Shown: in pieces, positions 1 to 10,357 of the stretch | How the letters are laid out: each line of letters starts with the position of its first letter | Position numbering within the stretch: the first letter of the stretch is position 1 | Assembly (NCBI RefSeq): GCF_040954645.1 | Contig: NC_092803.1 | Location: 15,563,230-15,627,229 of the forward strand | Direction: 5' to 3' | DNA length: 64,000 nt | Origin: Diabrotica undecimpunctata | Lineage: Eukaryota; Arthropoda; Insecta; Coleoptera; Chrysomelidae | Made by a program: the position numbers and the translations under genes | The notes under the pieces: generated by a model | Database searches by the model: none | Told to the model about the DNA's origin: nothing | What the model saw: the letters and a program-made list of their open reading frames with translations, nothing else

Positions 1-186
1 TGAGAGGGAGACTACATATTTGTATTCGGCGAAAAAAATTACTTAAGATAAAATATTTTTTAACCCTTCCATGGATACAGAAAAGTACCCAGCCGCTGAA
101 CTATCTATGAACAGAGTAGGATCGGAAAGCTGTATCATAAGTGTGTCCAAGTCTTAAGTTAAGAGGATATAAAAGTTAGGTACTGA

Positions 187-769
187 TGGCGGCAGCACAC
201 TTCGCTGTGTTATTCGTAATGTGACTTCGCTGTATTCGCCCAAATATTCGTCAGCGAATAACAAATACGCTAGTCCACACTTGTGCCGGTAAATATTTGC
301 ATCATGCATCATGAGTGTTTGGCAGAACCAAAATAGACGTGGACGTATTGACGGTTGCTGCTCTTATTCGCAGAACTTATTTTTACTTAAATGCAGTTTA
401 CCAATACTTGTGCCATATCATCAAGGCTGCATCTGGTATAAATCCAGAAATCTCATTACCTTTTCATTTGTCCAGTCTATTCCGCAGCAGATAAGAGACA
501 AAGTTAGGTTAGGATAAACATCGAGATAACCACTGGTGCCAGCGAAGTGTGGGCAGTCGACACATACATTCGACGTGCATTCGGCTTATTCGTGTTCTTT
601 AAAGTGTGTCATAAACCGACAAGTGAACGGATAGGCGTATTTGCTATTCGGGTATTTGCTTATGCGTGCGAATAAAGCAAATAATTGATAAATGTACCCT
701 CCACACTTCGTCTTATGTGGCCGAATATTGCGCATAACGAATAACAAAGCGAAGTGTGGTGCCGACATG
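187..769. repeat. Long inverted-repeat (foldback/MITE-like) element
   Basis: The left arm (about 187-285) and right arm (about 620-769) are inverted copies of each other. Both outer ends carry CACACTTCGCT followed by TTATTCG, and an inner matched block contains CAAATACGC at about 264 and GCGTATTTG at about 636. The centre encodes nothing recognisable; the open frames here are shadows of the repeats. This structure fits a non-autonomous DNA transposon. I could not find a convincing target-site duplication, so the exact ends and superfamily are open. Confidence 0.6.
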
Positions 770-1986
770 ACAGTTGTAACATGCAAAAAAAAATTTATCT
801 AGTAAGCAACAGCGCTGGAAGTTTTGCTGCAGGTCAAAATAACTTACTAGTGATCTTTGAATTCTACTTTTTTAGTATTTCTTTTATGTATATGAGAGAG
901 AAATTTGACCATCCTGCACATCAGTTTCGCTTATTGAATTGTTAACAGTGCTTTGACAATTGTCACATTTTGGATATGTGTTCATGTGGGGCTTAAATCG
1001 TAATTTAAATTCTATTGAAGACTAGTTCCAAAAACCAATAATGCTAAAAATGCTAGTGTTTGTAAACAAAACACCAAAAAACCACCAACGAAACTTGAAA
1101 AGACCCATATTTTGCATTATTCTACACGCTTCCTAATATCTTATGACCAGTAAAAGATTCTCAATAGTATCAAATATCGTAATAGTCATTTTAGCAACAA
1201 TTTATAGCCACAACACGAGAATATTATCATTTTTAGACGTAGGAGTACGAACGCCGAGTTTCTTCAACAAATACGCCCATCATTCCAAAATAGAAAGTAG
1301 AATTACTGCGGATAATAGTTCATTCATTAAATTTACATACCTCAGTTTTCTAGACGCCTCGTTTTCTTCTAAAACGCCCAACAGCAGTGAAATACGAATA
1401 ATTGTTGTCGGTGACGAGGAATTGAGATTTTTATTGATTCTTCGAAAAATTTTATGCCGGGCACCCTTCTGATTTGTTTATAGGACATTTTTGAACAGGA
1501 ATCCGTAAAGAAACCGAATCAGAAACATTTTTCCTACGGGGGCGGCCCCACAATGTTAATATATCAATACCATCAATATTAACAAAATATATCAATGCCC
1601 TACAGAAATTTTTGATCGTAATATCCCACTTATCAAAGGGAAATTATTATTCGTCTCATAAGCACATGTACCATGAAAAATGTACAGCAAGTTTAAAAAT
1701 GTTATTAGGTATTTTATGCAACTAAATTTAAATCAGCGAGTTTAATATTTTCTCAAATCACCTCCCTTGTACTACTTTGAAACAATCTAACTCTTACTCA
1801 GACTTTGTAACAATCCGAAAATGTACGAATGCCGTACTGTATCAAATTGCCGAAAATGGGATCAAAATTTTCCGAAAATCAAAGATTATCCCTGCTACTG
1901 GTAGCAATATTTTTGTACGGCATTAGGTCGCAGGTCATTATTTTGTATTACCTACCTAATAGTTTCTAATATTATATTATTGATTT
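770..1986. other. Unassigned AT-rich interval
   Basis: No recognisable gene. One 109-codon open frame (1143-1472, plus strand) has no motif I know and is most likely chance. A short GC-rich patch lies near 1540-1555. Nothing else stands out. Confidence 0.5.
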
Positions 1987-2003
1987 ATCCTCCTGAGACC
2001 TGA
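1987..2003 (+). repeat. piggyBac left terminal inverted repeat
   Basis: A 17-bp repeat containing CCTCCTGAGACCTG, matched perfectly in inverted orientation at 4627-4643. Transposase binds and cuts at such ends. Confidence 0.9.
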
Positions 2004-2022
2004 TGTCCAATTAAATGGACAT
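2003..2022. repeat. Left subterminal palindrome of piggyBac element
   Basis: ATGTCC, eight spacer bases, then a sequence ending GGACAT form an interrupted palindrome next to the left end. The same layout with a different spacer occurs at 4493-4512. It is a candidate transposase-binding site or hairpin. Confidence 0.7.
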
Positions 2023-2207
2023 TTACGTTTTATATATTTTTTTGGAAAGAACTAAATTTACAGCGCCGAGTCCCACGGTCCATCGTAGTGTATATACAAG
2101 TGACCCTGACAACAGCGCGCCGTATTACTGTGACCACATTATAACTTAGTTAACCTGTTAATCTCAAGTGACAAAAATGGCGGGCAGTTATAGAAAAACA
2201 ATTGATG

Positions 2208-2684
2208 GTAAGTAGCTAATTTTATTGGAAACCATCAATACACGAAAGCTGCAATACATATGGCATGTTATGCGTAATGAGAGATACAACCTACTTCAAT
2301 TGATTATACAAGGGAAAATCCAGGGCAAGAGAAGTGTAGGAAGAAGAAGAATCTCATGGTTGCGTAACTTGAGGGAATGGTACGGATGCACAACAATTGA
2401 ACTATTCAGAGCAGCAGCATCTAAGATCAGAATAGCCATGATGATTGCCAACCTCCGTCGCGGAGATGGCACGTGAAGAAGAAGAAGAAGCTAATTTTAT
2501 TAGATTATTAACCTAAATGTTGCTTAGTCTAATAACTTAGGATATTATAAATGCATTCATGCGATGTAGTTGTCTTATCAAACCATTTTTAAATTGTTTT
2601 TTATCTAAAACGAGGATGTCGTTTTTTATGGACGTCAAGTCCTTAGGCATACATAAAATATTATATTAGACTTTTTTGTTTCAG
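2208..2684 (+). other. Probable intron of the piggyBac transposase gene
   Basis: Starts GTAAGT and ends TTTTTTGTTTCAG, both good splice consensus. The phase fits: exon 1 ends with one base of a codon and exon 2 supplies CT, giving an unbroken frame into the family domain. About 275 bp of its 477 bp are a later retrotransposon insertion, so the original intron was about 200 bp. Splicing itself is inferred. Confidence 0.7.
2227..2488 (+). mobile_element. 3' fragment of an AAG-tailed non-LTR retrotransposon
   Basis: Encodes the last part of a non-LTR ORF2 (HVMRNERYNLLQLIIQGK, then GRRRISWLRNLREWYG) and ends with an (AAG)n tail. It is flanked by a 13-bp target-site duplication, AGCTAATTTTATT, at 2214-2226 and 2489-2501. 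The same family recurs at 10309, 11343, 28630, 30520 and 63525. It is severely 5' truncated and lies wholly within the piggyBac intron. Confidence 0.9.
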
Positions 2685-4492
2685 CTGTGTTTGGTAATAA
2701 AAAATATTTAAGACCCAAAGTTGACATTGAAAGACTTCTTGAATGCCTGGAAAATTCAGATATAGTCGTTTCAGATTCTGAAAACTCTGATGACGGCTTT
2801 GATCCAAATGAAGAATCGTATCAGCCTCAGCAATCAGATTCGGCCCAACATACAGATGATGAACAAGATACAGAAATGCCACCCGAAGATGAATTAGATA
2901 ACGTGCCACTCAGTGAACGAAAAAAAAAAGGAGAACCGAAATACATGGAAAAAAATGGGTGTTTTTGTCCCTCAGCATATAGACTTTACTGGAATTGTCG
3001 ATACAGTCTACGAGAGGCAAAATTGGAAAGTTGAAAACTATGTCGGTATGTATTTTGATGATTCAGATTTTGAGAATATTTGTAATTGTACAAATATTAA
3101 ATTTTTGCAAGAAAAAGGAAAACCTTTGAACGTTACTCTAACGGAGGTGAAAAATTTTTTTGGAATATCTATTCTAATGTCCTGTCTGAATTATCCACAA
3201 ATTAGAATGTTTTGGGCTAAGACAACAAAAGTCAACAGCATTGCACAAGCCATGACTCGTGATAGATATTTTCAAATCAGGAGCAACTTAAAAGTAGTTA
3301 TTGACGCTGATGTGCCTCAAGATCAAAGAAATGCTGACAAATTATTTAAGATCCGGCCTTTAGTTGACAGAATACGAAGAGGTTGCTTGACACTTCCAAG
3401 ATACAATGAGGTTGCTGTGGACGAACAAATGATACCTTTTACGGGCGTGTGTAACATGAAACAATTTGTTCGAGGTAAACCTAACCCAGAAGGATTAAAA
3501 AATTTTGTCTGTGCCACTCCCAAAGGATTAATATTAGACTTCGATATTTATCAAGGGAAAAATACATTTCTGCAGAATGATGATGATGTTAAGAAGTTAG
3601 GTGTTGGTCCATCCGCAGTTATTAAGTTATCTACAACGTTATTAGAAGGAACACATGTGTTCATCGATAGATATTTCACCACCTTACCTTTACTTGAGTA
3701 CATGTTAAACAAAAATATTTTTTTAACTGGTACAATAATGAGATCCAGAATACCCAAAGCAGTTTATGTAACATCGGATAAGGTGATGACTTGGGTCGTG
3801 GTTCATCTGAGCAGGATGTAAGAGCTGATGGAAAAATTAACATAGTCCAATGGTATGATATGAAATCAGTTATGCTAGCGTCAACTGCATTGCAAATAGA
3901 ACCTTCAGATGAATGTAAGCGGTGGTCAAAAAAGGACTCCCGATATATTGAGGTACCTAGACCAAACATTGTTAAAAAGTATAATGAATGCATGGGGGGA
4001 ATAGATTTAATTGACAGGATGATAAGTTATTATAGAATGGGAGCTAGAAGTAAAAAATGGACAGTCAAAACCATTTTTCACTTATTTGATCTTGCGATTG
4101 CCAATTCTTGGATTCTATACAGAGATGACCATAAGCAACTTGGTGATGCTAATAAAACCGTTATGAAGTTCCTGGAATTTAAAATAGCTCTTTCCGAGTT
4201 GCTCCTTAAAGACAACATTTCTGAAAATTCTGATTTTGGGAACACTTCAACATTAGTAACTAGAAACAGTTCCAATCCTAGACCATCACTTCAAACTTCT
4301 ACTAAAAGAAAGATACAACACATACCTGCAATGGCATCCGAGTTAAAAAATTCTGTTAGATGCAAGCTTCCAGGTTGCAAGGGTAAAACAAAAGTTTATT
4401 GTGAATCATGTGACATATTTTTATGTTTAACGGGAAATATTAATTGCTTTAAACAGTTTCATTTATAATAATTTTGCATCGATGCGATCCTG

Positions 4493-4512
4493 ATGTCCTT
4501 TTGAATGGACAT
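4493..4512. repeat. Right subterminal palindrome of piggyBac element
   Basis: Interrupted palindrome ATGTCC...GGACAT, the counterpart of 2003-2022, just downstream of the transposase stop. Preceding bases (CCTGATG) also match the left copy in direct orientation. Confidence 0.7.
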
Positions 4513-4626
4513 AATTTTTTTCATATTTAACAACAAAATAAAAATTTAGAAAAATTTACATGTGTTTTTATAATCAACATCATACGAATTTTACTATTTA
4601 ATAAAAAAAAAACAAAAAGAATCAGC

Positions 4627-4643
4627 TCAGGTCTCAGGAGGAT
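4627..4643 (-). repeat. piggyBac right terminal inverted repeat
   Basis: CAGGTCTCAGGAGG in this 17-bp segment is the exact reverse complement of the left end at 1987-2003. Confidence 0.9.
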
Positions 4644-5410
4644 ATATGTAATTCATACTGAGTCAAATGACCCCTCGAAAATGTCCCATGGGCTTGTAGT
4701 CTGTTAGAAAGTATTTTAGCTCACAGTTAATTTTTGCAAGCAATTTGATTAACCCAGTCTGAGAGACTTGCACACCCCTTAGAATGACATTCGGGTGTTA
4801 CAATTCATTGGAGCGAGGTGTATTGATTTGATTTATCAGGAATCACTCCACCGCGCTTCAATGCTCCAGGCCATCACTTTCCTCCCTATAGCACGCTGAT
4901 GCGCGAGAGGAGCTCACTACCAGCCAAATGGTTTTCGTGTGGTGCAAGTCCTGGGTGCAAGAACTCCAACACGATATCCTAACCCGATCAATGCAGGCTA
5001 GCGTAAGGCGCTCTTTTCCTGCTTTCTCTAGTGACGTATCATCCAACTGAAATTGCTTGCTCGGGCCTCGAGTCTCCGCTCCGGGCTGCACCCAGTTCGG
5101 CGACTCGGTGCCCGAGAATGTGGGCCCTTTCTGCACAGGTTTTGGGGTTTTGTTATTTCTGCTTGATGGCTGTTGCCTTTGTATTAGTATTTTTTGATTT
5201 TTTTGGTGGCCAAAGCCCTAATTTAGTTATTTTTTTTTTGAAGGTTGCCCTAAAAAAACCATCAATTATTAAAATTTCCCAGTTCTGCGTGCTGGGGCTG
5301 CTTCTGTTAATAGAGCTACGAATTATCTAGACTTTATGTGTTTGCTACGATTTGCTGTTTTGGTCTTTTGTGCTTCCCTTACTTATTACAGTTCTCTAAA
5401 CAGAAAGCGT
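4644..5410. other. Unassigned interval with a GC-rich patch (about 4855-5140)
   Basis: Bases about 4855-5140 are clearly more GC-rich than the surroundings and open for 92 codons on the minus strand, but no domain is recognisable. The patch may be untranslated sequence of the adjacent minus-strand Jockey-like element or an unrelated short element. 5150-5400 is T-rich and shows no feature. Confidence 0.4.
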
Positions 5411-6372
5411 TCAGCGACGTATCTTAATACATTTGCCATTTGCCGCTTCTCTGAGGATGTTATTGTGAGCTGCTTGTATTTTCTTTTTATTTGAATTGCT
5501 TATGTGTCCCCATGAAAGAGATCCATATGTGATTATTGGAAGTATGATGCTGTTTATTAGTCTCATTTTCGTCTTTATGCACAGTTTGTGTTTTCTAACT
5601 GTGAGTCCTCTTATTGCTGCTCTGGCTGTTGCTGTTTTCTTGATGGTTGTGTCTACGTGTTGCGTAAAGGTTAAGCCTTGGTCCATAGCGACTCCTAGGT
5701 ATTTCGCTTCTCTTTTCCATTTCCATCCTGTTTGCACTAACAGTTGTTCCTCTGGGGTTTCTCTTTTCTTTTTGAATATCATAGCTTGTGTCTTCTCTGA
5801 ATTGATTGCGATTTTCCATTGGATACACCATTCTTCAATATTATCCAATGCTGTCTGTAGATTGTTGACCGCTACTTCTAAGTTTCTGTGTTTGGCCGCA
5901 ATCGCTTGGTCGTCTGCATAAAGGCTGAGTAGTGTTCCTGGTGTTCTTAGAAGATCTGCGGTGTATATTGTGTACAGTAGGGGTGACAGGTCTGCTCCCT
6001 GTAGCACTCCAGCCTCCAGAGCTCCGTGCTCGGATAGTACTTGTCCTATTCGTACCCTGAAGCTTCGGTTGCTTAAGTACGAAGAGATCAGTCTCGTCAT
6101 GACCTCATTATATCCGTAGCCTCTCATTTTGTATATTAGGCCTTTATGACAGACTCTGTCGAAGGCTTTGCTTACATCCAGGAACGCTGCTCCTGTGTAC
6201 TGTTTGTCGTTAAATCCAGCTGTTATGTATTCTGTCAGTCTAAGCACTTGTAATTCGAGTGTTCTGATCTAAATCCGAACTGATCTTCTGGTATTAGTCC
6301 TATTTCGTATGTTTCAGCTTGTAGTCTTCTTAGTATTACTCTTTCTACGACTTTGCTGACTGCTGGCACTTA
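5411..6372 (-). pseudogene. Jockey-like non-LTR reverse transcriptase fragment
   Basis: A 278-codon open frame (6247 to 5411) covers the palm and thumb of a non-LTR RT. It shows FLDVSKAFDRV (motif A), LQGADLSPLLYTIY (motif B), LYADDQAI (catalytic YADD) and SEKTQAMIF (motif D). The preceding part (about 6250-6372: RVILRRLQAE, PEDQFGFRSEHS) is in another frame, so one base has been lost near 6260. The endonuclease region is missing, so the copy is 5' truncated. The frame stops shortly after a typical Jockey C-terminal NILREAANGK. Confidence 0.85.
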
Positions 6373-7437
6373 GCTTCAGTTAATTTTTTTATTATTTATT
6401 ATTTTCTTATATCACAACAGTAGAATGATGTAGTAATTGAGCAATATTTCTTGACAGAATACTAAGTAGGAATACTGGGACTCAGTCCATATATAACTAA
6501 GGTCTTGAAATTGAAACATATGAGATTATTTCTATATGAGGACAAAAGTTGTAAACCCGGATGAACTGAGAAATAGTACGATAGAAAAACGTGAACCAAT
6601 CCAAAAATATTGCAAATGTTACATTAAGTTGTTGCTAGAAGAGTTTGTTTGTGTGTTGACTTAAATCGACGAAATTAAAATTTATGTATTAAAGAAATTA
6701 ATTCGGTTTTTTTTTGTATATTATTGTTTTGACATGTATCAATTTTACAAACGAATGTTATTTTTCTGGATCGTTCGATACTAACAACAACTTTTTTGTC
6801 ACCGACCACAAAAAAATTTATATTCTTCTGAATTAGTCATTTAACAATGGAAATATTAACAACGCCATTAAATACTCATAAAAATTAATTATGAAATCAT
6901 GAAATGGCAACTTTTAATTGATAAAAAAATGTTTATTAGTAAACTACGATACACCAATACTTCTCACAAATATTAATTAATAATTGATTAGTAAATGTAA
7001 AAAAATATATATTATGAGTATACGGGGGGTTTCAAGTGAGTTTTAAGTCTATACGGCAGCTCCTACTAACTATCCAGAGGAATCTTTTCAAATCAGTTAG
7101 AAATTCTCCAAAGTTGAGGAATAAGTGAATTAACAGTTCATTCATCTTAGTCACGTGGGGCTGTTATTCCCTTTAAACCATGTCATGAGATGGTTGTCCT
7201 TGGATCCTCTTGTCAAATATTTTTCTATCTTCTTTTAGTTTTAAATCAAGCTTTTTGTCTCTGGCGCTTGATCATGGGACCCTTGTATCAAACTTCTTTA
7301 CATGATATTTTTGAAAACATCTATAAAATTATAGAAAACTTCAAATATAAAAAAAATACACTTTTTCAAATAGAAAATGTCAAGTTGGCGTCAGCATAAA
7401 ATCGGTTAATAGTGTAATGTAACATACACAGCAGAAA
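6373..7437. other. Unassigned AT-rich interval
   Basis: No protein, RNA or clear repeat recognised. Several direct TTAATTAA-like stretches near 6960-7000 are low complexity. The 69-codon frame at 7190 has no motif. Confidence 0.5.
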
Positions 7438-7790
7438 ATCAGAAGCTGAAGAAAGAAAATAAAGCTATTAGAAAGGAAAGTGAACAGACAAAGAAGGAAG
7501 TTCGAGAATTAAGTACCAAAAATTGAGTACTTAGGGAAAAAAAAGAAAAAGGATAAGGTCATCGTAACAGGTTTAGAAATAAACGCTAATGAGCCGAACG
7601 TGCTGAAATCGGTCATGGGAAAAATTATACAGGAAACATTATATATACAGGTAGAGATTAAATCAGCTCTTAAGATAGGAGAGAGAACATGTCTGTTGCA
7701 TCTAGAAAACCAAATAGAAAAGGAAAAGCTAATGAGAAATAAACGAAAATTAACAGACTAAGAAGAAAAAATTTACATAAACAATGACTT
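7438..7790 (+). pseudogene. ORF1-like remnant of an I/L1-like non-LTR element
   Basis: One frame reads a charged coiled-coil segment (KLKKENKAIRKESEQTKKEV) followed by an RRM-like stretch (KDKVIVTGLEINANEPN) and KIGERTCLLHLEN, interrupted by stops. This order, coiled coil then RNA-recognition fold, is typical of ORF1 proteins of L1/I-like elements. It runs directly into an ORF2 C-terminal fragment, so most of ORF2 is deleted. Confidence 0.6.
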
Positions 7791-8574
7791 GACAATTAGC
7801 ATTAAAAGCATTAAAAGAATCAGCCACAAAAATGGGTTTAACAATAAACACCAACAAAACGAAGTATATGAAAATAAGCACGCAACCACAAATACTACTA
7901 CCACTTATTATAGAAAACGACGTCATCGAAGCAGTAAATGAATTTGTGTACCTGGGAGCGCTCCTTAACACTGAAAATAATACTAATGCAGAGATAAACC
8001 GCAGAATTTGCATGGCCAACAGATGCTATTTTGGGCTCAATCTCCTCCTTAAATTCACAATTATATCGAGAAATACAAAAATAAAACTCTACAAAACAAT
8101 AATACGCCCAGTCCTAACATATGGTTCAGAGACCTGGACTCTAACAAAAAATAATGAAAACATGTTAGGACGTTTCGAAAGAAAAGTATTAAGGCGAATT
8201 TATGGAGCAGTGAATGACAATGGAGTGTGGAGAAGACGATATAACTTCGAACTTTATAGAATATACCAGAAACCTGACATCGTAAAACATATTAAGATAG
8301 GACGTCTGAGGTGGATAGGGCATGTAATGCGGATGGAACAAAATGATCCAGCTATAAAAACGCTCCTTATAGATCTATTGGTCAGAGAAGAAGAGGAAGA
8401 CCTAGAACAAGGTTCCTTGATAACATCGATGAAGACATGAGAAATATGGGAATACGTGCTTGGCGGAGGAAGGTGATAGATAGGGACCACTGGAGAGAAA
8501 TTCTTGAGGAGGCTAGGACCCACGTAAGGTTTTACACCCAGAATGATGATGATAATGATGATGATGGTGAAACA
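7791..8574 (+). pseudogene. Non-LTR RT C-terminal part with (ATG)n tail
   Basis: Encodes the segment after the RT active site: GLTINTNKTKYMKI (motif D), EFVYLGALL, YGSETWTL, RRIYGAVNDNGVWRRRYN, RLRWIGHVMRM. A shift near 8385 moves the frame to 8437-8622 (AWRRKVIDRDHWREILEEA). It ends in a run of ATGATG at about 8543-8570, which I take as the 3' tail. The catalytic YADD and all upstream RT motifs are missing. Confidence 0.8.
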
Positions 8575-8639
8575 GTAAAAAGGGGTTTTCGGAAGGTTAC
8601 AAAAGATGGCGGAGTATGGTGATGGAAACAAACAAAAGG

Positions 8640-9700
8640 GGAGCTAGACCCACCAGCAAACTATAGCCGATGAACAGGGATGGATCAAAGGATAATGGCA
8701 CTATAGCAATGAACGAGGAGATGGTGAGATTATCAATAGGGGAAACAAGGACAATAAGGAAAAATAAATGTCATCCAAGTACAATCCGGATAGGTTAGGA
8801 ACATGAAAAGTGTTTATGAAGCAGGCGCCCTAAAACATATAGTGTCACTGATGAAACAATAGAAGTATCCTGGCAATGCTAGTAACGAGGCAAAAGGATA
8901 TTAGTGTAACAATGATAAACAACTAAAGCTTTTTCATTAGTGGTGGGGAAGACCGAATGCTGAGAATAGGTTTTATAATTAATGACCGGTTACAAAGGGC
9001 GATAGTGGAGTTTGAGCCAATATCTGAGCAGATTTATAGGCTGCGACTAGGAGGTAAAACTAGAAAATTAAGTTCAATAAATGTTCATGATCTTTCGAGA
9101 AAAAAGACCAGAATGTAAAACAGGAATTCTATAGTAAGATTGAACTTATATATGTATAATCAAATTCCAAAATATGATATTAAAATTGTAATAGATGATT
9201 TAAATGCCAAGGTGGAGAATGAAGGGACGTACCGAAAAACTACGGCCGGTAAAAGCAAACATGACGAAAGCAACGAGAATGGGAAGTTGTTGGTAGGCTT
9301 TGCGCAAGAGAACTTCAGAATTATGAGTACTTACTTATATCACAACAAAATGCACAAAGAAATATGGATCGCCCCAGATGGTAGAACACGCAACCAAACC
9401 AACCACGTCCTAGTGGAAAGCAAGAACGCGAAATTAATAACAGATGTTAAAAGTTATAGAGGAGCAGACGCTGATACCGATCACAAACTAATGATCGCGA
9501 AATTAAAAGAAACTATCCCAAAGGCCAGAAAACAGAGAATATTCTATAAAAATATGACGTCGCCAAATTAAGGAACAACGACACTGCTGACAACTCTAGG
9601 CAGATCTGACAGCAAAACTATTTCAAAGCGAAAAGCAAGATGACATCAAAATGGACTGGGGAATAATAGACGAAGCTATGAAGGAAGTACCTCAAAAGCG
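8640..9700 (+). pseudogene. AP-endonuclease domain of a non-LTR element
   Basis: Starts with WNVKSVYEAGALKHI near 8800, then RIGFIINDRLQRAIVEFEP (about 8965) and the C-terminal half open from 9140 to 9571. That part has DLNAKVENEG (family GDFNAKVG), DGRTRNQTNHVLV and SYRGADADTDHKLMIAKLK. These are the usual endonuclease motifs that nick target DNA; the final D-H pair is present. The first half is interrupted by stops and shifts. It lies after the C-terminal fragment of a similar element, so it is a separate, 3'-truncated copy or a rearranged one. Confidence 0.8.
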
Positions 9701-10296
9701 GTTAAAAAATATACGAATATTTTTATAAAAAAATTTTATATTAATAAAAATTTATTTTACAAAACTATAGAAAAATATTTCCGTTGAATTTTAATACTAT
9801 AAATAACAACCACATTCTTTGTGATATATAATGTAAATAACAAGCAAAAATGTTTCCCGAAAAAATGTATTCACTAATTATATAAAAGAACGCGTGAGTG
9901 TATCGGCGATAAATATTTTTATTTTTTGTTTCTGTGGTAACTCTGCTTTGCAAAATGTGGTTCATAAATAATTTAATTTACATGTGACTTCTGAGAAACT
10001 CAGTGTTTTTCCATATCCCGGAGCTTTCGGAAATATTTATAAATATTTCACAGAAAGAGTGCGTTTATAGATTTTTACTAACTTTTCAAAATATGTTTTC
10101 GAGCCATTAGTTTGATTTCGCAGAACAAAATTCAACGATAGAGAAGATAGGTAGGTATCTGAAATTCAACATATGAACCGACTACGCAATTTACGTGAAT
10201 ATTAACTACACATGAAAAAGCTCTGGTTAATAATAAATTATCGTATCCATCGTTCATTTTTTAGAAATATTTTCTTGACCTATATATTATATGTCT
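9701..10296. other. Unassigned AT-rich interval
   Basis: About 600 bp with no recognisable coding sequence or repeat. It probably holds the target DNA for the insertion that begins at about 10309. Confidence 0.5.
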
Positions 10297-10306
10297 ATCT
10301 CACAAT

Positions 10307-10357
10307 GGCCGTTTGATTGTAGTAAATGTTTCTGATAATTACTACAATCAAACGGCC
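10307..10357. repeat. Perfect 19-bp inverted repeat at a retrotransposon 5' junction
   Basis: GGCCGTTTGATTGTAGTAA (10307-10325) and its exact reverse complement (10339-10357) are separated by 13 bases. The right arm is part of the RT coding sequence (NYYNQTAK), and the left arm is an inverted copy at the 5' boundary beside the target-site duplication. This resembles a short foldback or 5' inversion made during reverse transcription. Confidence 0.85.

Larger units (their letters stand above)
2177..4468 (+). pseudogene. piggyBac transposase, one probable intron, two frameshifts
   Basis: DDE-type transposase that excises and inserts its own element. Exon 1 is 2177-2207 from ATG, and exon 2 starts at 2685 in matching frame. 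The N-terminal part is acidic and low-complexity, as is usual in the family. The catalytic aspartates lie at 3420-3422 (VDEQMIPF), 3666-3668 (FIDRYFTTLPL) and 4004-4006 (GGIDLID). The C-terminus has a cysteine-rich zinc cross-brace (about 4360-4450: CKLPGC, CESCD). The frame changes at the ten-A run 2920-2929 and changes back near 3775-3795, so two compensating one-base shifts keep most of the protein readable. All motifs remain, so decay is recent or the shifts are sequencing errors. Confidence 0.88.
1987..4643 (+). mobile_element. piggyBac-like DNA transposon
   Basis: The two ends are a perfect 17-bp inverted repeat beginning ATCCTCCTGAG, at 1987-2003 and 4627-4643. Between them lies a piggyBac-family transposase with all three catalytic aspartates. 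Each end also has a subterminal palindrome. Canonical piggyBac inserts at TTAA. Here the flanks read about TTTA/TTAT on the left and TATA/ATAT on the right, so the site is not a clean TTAA duplication, either through decay or because the boundary is a few bases off. The element carries an unrelated retrotransposon fragment inside its probable intron. Confidence 0.9.

Noticed and set aside
1143..1472. 109-codon open frame as a possible small gene
   Set aside because: No motif, no repeat structure, no neighbours; chance open frames of this size are common here.
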